DNA of 25,211 nt from Actinomycetota bacterium (GTDB lineage Bacteria > Actinomycetota > Thermoleophilia > Gaiellales > Gaiellaceae): contig VAXT01000083.1 in NCBI GenBank assembly GCA_005883245.1, forward strand, positions 1 to 25,211, read 5' to 3'. Numbering within the stretch: position 1 is the stretch's first letter; every line of letters begins with the position of its first letter. The notes below the pieces were generated by a model. That model worked only from the letters and a program-made list of their open reading frames with translations, was not told the origin of the DNA and did not search any database. Positions 22,181 to 25,211 of this stretch are shown one piece after another. Both the position numbers and the translations under genes were made by a program.

Positions 22181-23905
22181 ATGTTGCGCAGAATCTTGAT
22201 CGCCGCCCTCCTCGCGGGCGTTTTCGCGCCCTCGGCCGGGGCCGCCGGGATCACGCTCGCGCCCGGGATCACCTACGAGCGGCAACTCGTCTTCACACCG
22301 CACGGCCCGGACGTGATCCACGTCATGACCGCCCCCAAGCCCGGCGGGCTGTACGCGCTCCACCCGGTGCTCTCGAACAACACGGTCGTCAACCGCGAAT
22401 CGGTGACGGCCATGCAGAGACGCCTCTCGACGACCGCGACGGTCGGCGGCGTCAACGCCGACCTCTTCACCTGGAACGACGGTACGCCCGACGGCATGTT
22501 CATGGACTCCGGCGTCATGACGACGCCGCCGCACCCGCGGCGCTCGACCGTCGGGATGACGAGTGACGGCCGCCTCCTCGTCCAGCAGGTGGCCATGATC
22601 GCGACCTGGGAGGGCTCGAGCCAGCGGCGCCCGATGACCGGCCTCAACCAGCCGGCCGGCCCCGAGGGCGTGTCGCTGTTCACCTCCGCCTGGGGCGCTG
22701 CGACCCCGCCCGCGACCGACACGATCGAGGTCGTGCTCAGCTCGTTCCCGCCGGTCGCGCCGCTGACCGACCTGACCGGAACCGTTGTCGCGGCGAAGCC
22801 CGCAGGTGGGACTCCGATCCCGCCGGGCGGCGCGGTCCTCGTCGGGCGCGGCGCCTCCGCGGGCCGCCTCGCGAGCGAGGCGCCGGTCGGGCAGCAGGTC
22901 ACGGTCCGCCTCGTCCTCCGCCCGCAGTGGAGCGGTGTCGTCGACGCGGTCGGAGGCGGCCCGCTGATCGTCCAGAACGGACGACCGGTGTTCCGGGCCC
23001 AGGAGGAGTTCACGAGCAACCAGCTCTCGCTCCGCCGAGCGCGCACCGCGATCGGCCAGCGCGCCGACGGGCGGATCATCCTCGTCGCGATCGACGGCGC
23101 CATGCCCGGCTACAGCACCGGGATGACGAACTTCGAGCTCGCCCAGCAGATAGTGCGGCTCGGCGCCGTCACCGCGAGCGCGCTCGACTCGGGCTCCTCG
23201 ACGACGATGGCCTTCGACGGGAAGCTGCTCAACCGTCCTTCCGATCCCGCCGGCGAGCGCGGAGTCGCCGACGGCCTCTTCGTCTTCTACTACGGAGTCC
23301 AGGCGCCGGCTCCGGCGACCGACGTGCTCTCGCCGAACGGGGACGGCGTCGACGAGTCGCAGGAGGTGAGCTACAAGGTCGTGCGGCCGTCGACCGTGAC
23401 TGCGAGCCTGATCGGCCCCGACGGAGTCGCTCGCCAGGCGCAGACCGGCCCGAAAGAGCCGGGTACGTACACGCTGAACTGGACGGGGCGCACTCAGCAA
23501 GGCACAGCCGAGCCCGAGGGGCGCTGGCGCTGGGTCGTCAACGCTCTCGACGATCGCGGCCAGTCGTCGAGGGCCGAGCGCGCCTTCTATCTCAACAACA
23601 CGCTCGGCTACCTGCGAGTCAGCCCGCCGCGCGTCGTCCTCCGTCGCCGTGGCGGCTCGGCTCGCATCGCCTTCCGGCTCGCGCACCCCGCGACGGTCAC
23701 GCTCAGGATCCGCACCCTGAGCGGCGCGACCGTGCAGACGATCCGCCGCCGCCTGCGGGCCGGGACGACGAGCATCCGGTGGAACGGTCGCTACGGCAGC
23801 GGTGTCCGCGCCTTCTCGGGCCCGTACGTCGCCAGCGTGCGCGCCGTGAATGCGTTCGGCTCCGCACAGCTCGAGCGCCGCTTCCTCGTTCGCCGCGGGC
23901 GTTAA
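22181..23905 (+). CDS. Secreted phosphodiester glycosidase (NAGPA/DUF2233-like) with C-terminal FlgD-type Ig region
   Basis: 574 residues. The signal peptide is MLRRILIAALLAGVFAPSAGAA. Residues about 25-370 match the NAGPA domain (phosphodiester glycosidase family): VGGVNADLFTWNDGTPDGMFMDSG, VVDAVGGGPLIVQNG, then RTAIGQRADGRIILVAIDG, GMTNFELAQQIVRLGAV and ALDSGSSTTM, the last corresponding to the family's LDGGGSTTM but with DSGS. Residues about 380-470 start with the SPNGDGVDE motif and resemble a FlgD-type Ig domain; a further Arg-rich beta domain (about 475-574) follows. Family members cleave or modify phosphodiester-linked sugars; an envelope polysaccharide or teichoic-type substrate is inferred from the adjacent deacetylase. 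Its TAA shares the palindrome GTTAAC with the stop of the convergent deacetylase gene. Confidence 0.85.
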   Translation: MLRRILIAALLAGVFAPSAGAAGITLAPGITYERQLVFTPHGPDVIHVMTAPKPGGLYALHPVLSNNTVVNRESVTAMQRRLSTTATVGGVNADLFTWNDGTPDGMFMDSGVMTTPPHPRRSTVGMTSDGRLLVQQVAMIATWEGSSQRRPMTGLNQPAGPEGVSLFTSAWGAATPPATDTIEVVLSSFPPVAPLTDLTGTVVAAKPAGGTPIPPGGAVLVGRGASAGRLASEAPVGQQVTVRLVLRPQWSGVVDAVGGGPLIVQNGRPVFRAQEEFTSNQLSLRRARTAIGQRADGRIILVAIDGAMPGYSTGMTNFELAQQIVRLGAVTASALDSGSSTTMAFDGKLLNRPSDPAGERGVADGLFVFYYGVQAPAPATDVLSPNGDGVDESQEVSYKVVRPSTVTASLIGPDGVARQAQTGPKEPGTYTLNWTGRTQQGTAEPEGRWRWVVNALDDRGQSSRAERAFYLNNTLGYLRVSPPRVVLRRRGGSARIAFRLAHPATVTLRIRTLSGATVQTIRRRLRAGTTSIRWNGRYGSGVRAFSGPYVASVRAVNAFGSAQLERRFLVRRGR

Positions 23906-24789
23906 CGCGCGAGGGCCAGCTTCTTCGCCAGCTCGCGCGGGCCGTCACCGCGATCGACGCGGATCCGTGCCAACGTGAAAATCTGCGAGGGCCGCGCGAG
24001 CCCGAACCGGGTCGTCGTCGCGCCCCAGTAGCCGGCGGCGCGGACGGCCCGCACCACCCGAGGGTCGAACTTGCCCATCGGGTAGCAGAAGAAGTGCACG
24101 GGCACGCCGAACCGACGGCGGAGAAGCTGCCGCGGGCGCACCAGCTCCGAGTAGAGCGCGGCCGCGCCGACGGTGGTGAGATCGGGGTGCGTCATCGTGT
24201 GCGAGTCGAGCTCCCAGCCGTCGGCCAGCATTCGGCGGACCATCGGGCCCGTCAGGTCCTCGTGCACGAGGTGCGCGTACTCGAGGTTGAGGACGCCGGG
24301 CCAATGGTGACCTCGGAGCAGCGGCTCGGCGATCGTGAACTGCTCGCGGTAGCCGTCGTCGAACGAGAAGACGATCGGCCTGCGTGGGAGCCTGGCCCGG
24401 CCTCTCCAGTAGCGATCGACGGCGTCGAGCGTGACCGCGTGATACCCGTGCTCCGCCAACCAGCGCAGCTGTGACGCGAACCTCGCGCGACCGACGTACA
24501 AGCCTGGGATCGCCGCTCTCGGCGGAGTGGGCCCGACGACGTGGTACATCAGGATCGGAACCGGGCGACGGTGGGGCCCGACCGGTCTCGCCGGGGGAGG
24601 CGCCTTCGCGTGTGGAGGCGTCGTCGACCCGGCCGAGGTCGGTGGGGTTGCCTCGTCCGAGCCGTGAGTCGCCGCGTAGACGCCGATGCTCACGCCGATC
24701 ACGAGGATGAGGACTGACAGGAGAGACGCTCGGCGGATGTGCCAAGTGTGACGCGCTGAATCTCTTTTGCAACATGTAAAAACTTGCAT
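23902..24789 (-). CDS. Polysaccharide deacetylase, membrane-anchored
   Basis: 295 residues from ATG 24789. An N-terminal helix (ASLLSVLILVIGVSIGVYAA, residues 21-40) acts as membrane anchor or uncleaved signal, followed by a Pro/Ala/Thr-rich linker (45-75). The NodB domain carries motif 1 FSFDDGYREQ (Asp144 base, Asp145 metal ligand) and motif 2 DSHTMTHPDL (His197 and His201 metal ligands), then FCYPMGKFDPRVVRAVRAAGY. PVPILMYHVVG at the start of the domain is typical of extracellular deacetylases of the PgaB/IcaB and xylanase type. It removes N- or O-acetyl groups from a surface polysaccharide. It sits on the opposite strand between two NAGPA-like genes and ends in a four-base convergent overlap with the first. 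Confidence 0.9.
   Translation of the reverse strand: MQVFTCCKRDSARHTWHIRRASLLSVLILVIGVSIGVYAATHGSDEATPPTSAGSTTPPHAKAPPPARPVGPHRRPVPILMYHVVGPTPPRAAIPGLYVGRARFASQLRWLAEHGYHAVTLDAVDRYWRGRARLPRRPIVFSFDDGYREQFTIAEPLLRGHHWPGVLNLEYAHLVHEDLTGPMVRRMLADGWELDSHTMTHPDLTTVGAAALYSELVRPRQLLRRRFGVPVHFFCYPMGKFDPRVVRAVRAAGYWGATTTRFGLARPSQIFTLARIRVDRGDGPRELAKKLALAR
24768..24788. promoter_or_regulatory. AT-rich inverted repeat between deacetylase and second NAGPA-like gene
   Basis: TGCAA (24768-24772) and TTGCA (24784-24788) are inverted around CATGTAAAAAC. The patch is the most A/T-rich stretch of this end of the window and overlaps the deacetylase start codon region. It also contains TTGCAT at 24784-24789, a possible -35 for the plus-strand gene. 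Operator or promoter function is inferred from position only. Confidence 0.35.
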
Positions 24790-24808
24790 CTCCCGAGCCG
24801 GAGTGCGC

Positions 24809-24814
24809 TACCGT
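24809..24814 (+). promoter_or_regulatory. Candidate -10 element for second NAGPA-like gene
   Basis: TACCGT, ten bases before the proposed CTG start at 24825 and 19 bases after TTGCAT at 24784-24789. The spacing is compatible with a promoter giving a leaderless or nearly leaderless message. Confidence 0.35.
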
Positions 24815-24824
24815 CTCGGCCGTC

Positions 24825-25211
24825 CTGCTCCGCAAAACCGCCATAACAGCTCTACTCTTTGCGGTGATTGCGGCCCCGGCGCACGCCGGCCGCGTCTCGC
24901 TGATGCCCGGTGTCAGCTACGAGCGCCAGGTCCAGTTCACGCCGCGGGGCCCGGTTGTGGTCCACATCATGCGCGCGCCGCGCCCCGGCGGCCTGTACGC
25001 GCTCCGGCCGCTGCTGTCCAACGACGCGCTCCTCGGGCGCGAGACGGTGACGTCGATGCAGAGGCGCGCCTCGGCGAGCGCAAACGTCGCGGGCGTCAAC
25101 GGCGACTTCTGGACGTGGGACGAAGGCATCCCGACCGGAATGCTGATGCAGTCTGGCGTCCTCGAGACGCCTCCGCACCCGAAGCGCTCGAGCCTCGGCA
25201 TCACCGACGAC
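24825..25211 (+). CDS. Second NAGPA-like phosphodiester glycosidase (3' end outside window)
   Basis: 129 codons visible, in frame to the end of the window. The translation LLRKTAITALLFAVIAAPAHAG is a signal peptide that lines up with the start of the paralogue at 22181 (MLRRILIAALLAGVFAPSAGAA). Then VSLMPGVSYERQVQFTPRGPVVVH, PRPGGLYALRPLLSN, SMQRRAS and VAGVNGDFWTWDEGIPTGMLMQSGV follow the paralogue residue by residue. An in-frame stop lies at 24777 and no ATG, GTG or TTG precedes the signal peptide; GTG 24864 and ATG 24903 would remove most or all of it. A CTG at 24825 is exactly where the paralogue has its ATG, so CTG initiation is proposed. Domains beyond the first third of the NAGPA region cannot be seen. 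Confidence 0.8.
   Translation, partial: MLRKTAITALLFAVIAAPAHAGRVSLMPGVSYERQVQFTPRGPVVVHIMRAPRPGGLYALRPLLSNDALLGRETVTSMQRRASASANVAGVNGDFWTWDEGIPTGMLMQSGVLETPPHPKRSSLGITDD

Noticed and set aside
22073..23686. Minus-strand open frame of over 500 codons opposite the NAGPA-like gene
   Set aside because: Shadow of the plus-strand gene; no motif or codon-position support.
23902..23905. GTTAAC palindrome shared by two stop codons as a special site
   Set aside because: Convergent genes whose stops overlap produce this by necessity; no larger structure surrounds it.

Overview
The window is high-GC, densely packed DNA. Its gene content suggests an actinobacterium, most likely of the Thermoleophilia (Gaiellales/Solirubrobacterales) type. 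The reasons are strong G/C at third codon positions, the futalosine route to menaquinone, a three-helix actinobacterial-style Rieske protein, GtrA and GT87-type surface sugar proteins, and many start/stop overlaps. This taxonomic guess is inference from style, not a database result. There are no RNA genes, insertion sequences, CRISPR arrays or integrases that I can see. No stretch over 300 bases lacks a gene; the longest gap is about 190 bases at 7944-8141.

Layout. (1) 1-2964: the tail of a membrane protein, an alkaline-phosphatase-superfamily hydrolase, protein-L-isoaspartate methyltransferase (pcm), acylphosphatase and a PRC-barrel-like protein. (2) 2994-6313: a cell-envelope sugar cassette with a GtrA flippase-like protein and two large polytopic membrane proteins of glycosyltransferase-87 type, overlapping head to tail. 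(3) 6266-7943, minus strand: a YmdB-type metallophosphoesterase and a membrane-anchored LytM/M23-like protein whose metal site looks degenerate. (4) 8142-12267: an AI-2E-type permease, hemB and hemL for tetrapyrrole synthesis, an unknown soluble protein and a 55-residue membrane protein. (5) 12324-22140: a quinone/respiration block of ubiD (broken), qcrA-qcrB-qcrC, ubiX, menG/ubiE, polyprenyl diphosphate synthase, mqnE, mqnA, a small lipoprotein and mqnC. (6) 22181-25211: two paralogous secreted phosphodiester-glycosidase (NAGPA-like) proteins flanking an opposite-strand polysaccharide deacetylase; the second paralogue runs off the window.

How they fit together. Block 5 supplies chorismate-derived menaquinone (MqnA, MqnE, MqnC, then UbiD/UbiX decarboxylation, the prenyl tail and MenG methylation) and also encodes the menaquinol:cytochrome c reductase that uses it. 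HemB/HemL just upstream supply heme for the same complex. MqnB, MqnD and the UbiA-type prenyltransferase are not in this window.

Oddities. HemB lacks about 28 residues between its two active-site lysines. UbiD lacks a block of roughly 30-35 residues at a junction that also shifts the frame. Three genes (hemL, the unknown gene after it, and the last NAGPA gene) have no ATG/GTG/TTG at the right place and probably start at CTG. Several transcription-unit heads have a TANNNT hexamer only 6-10 bases before the start codon, which suggests leaderless transcription.
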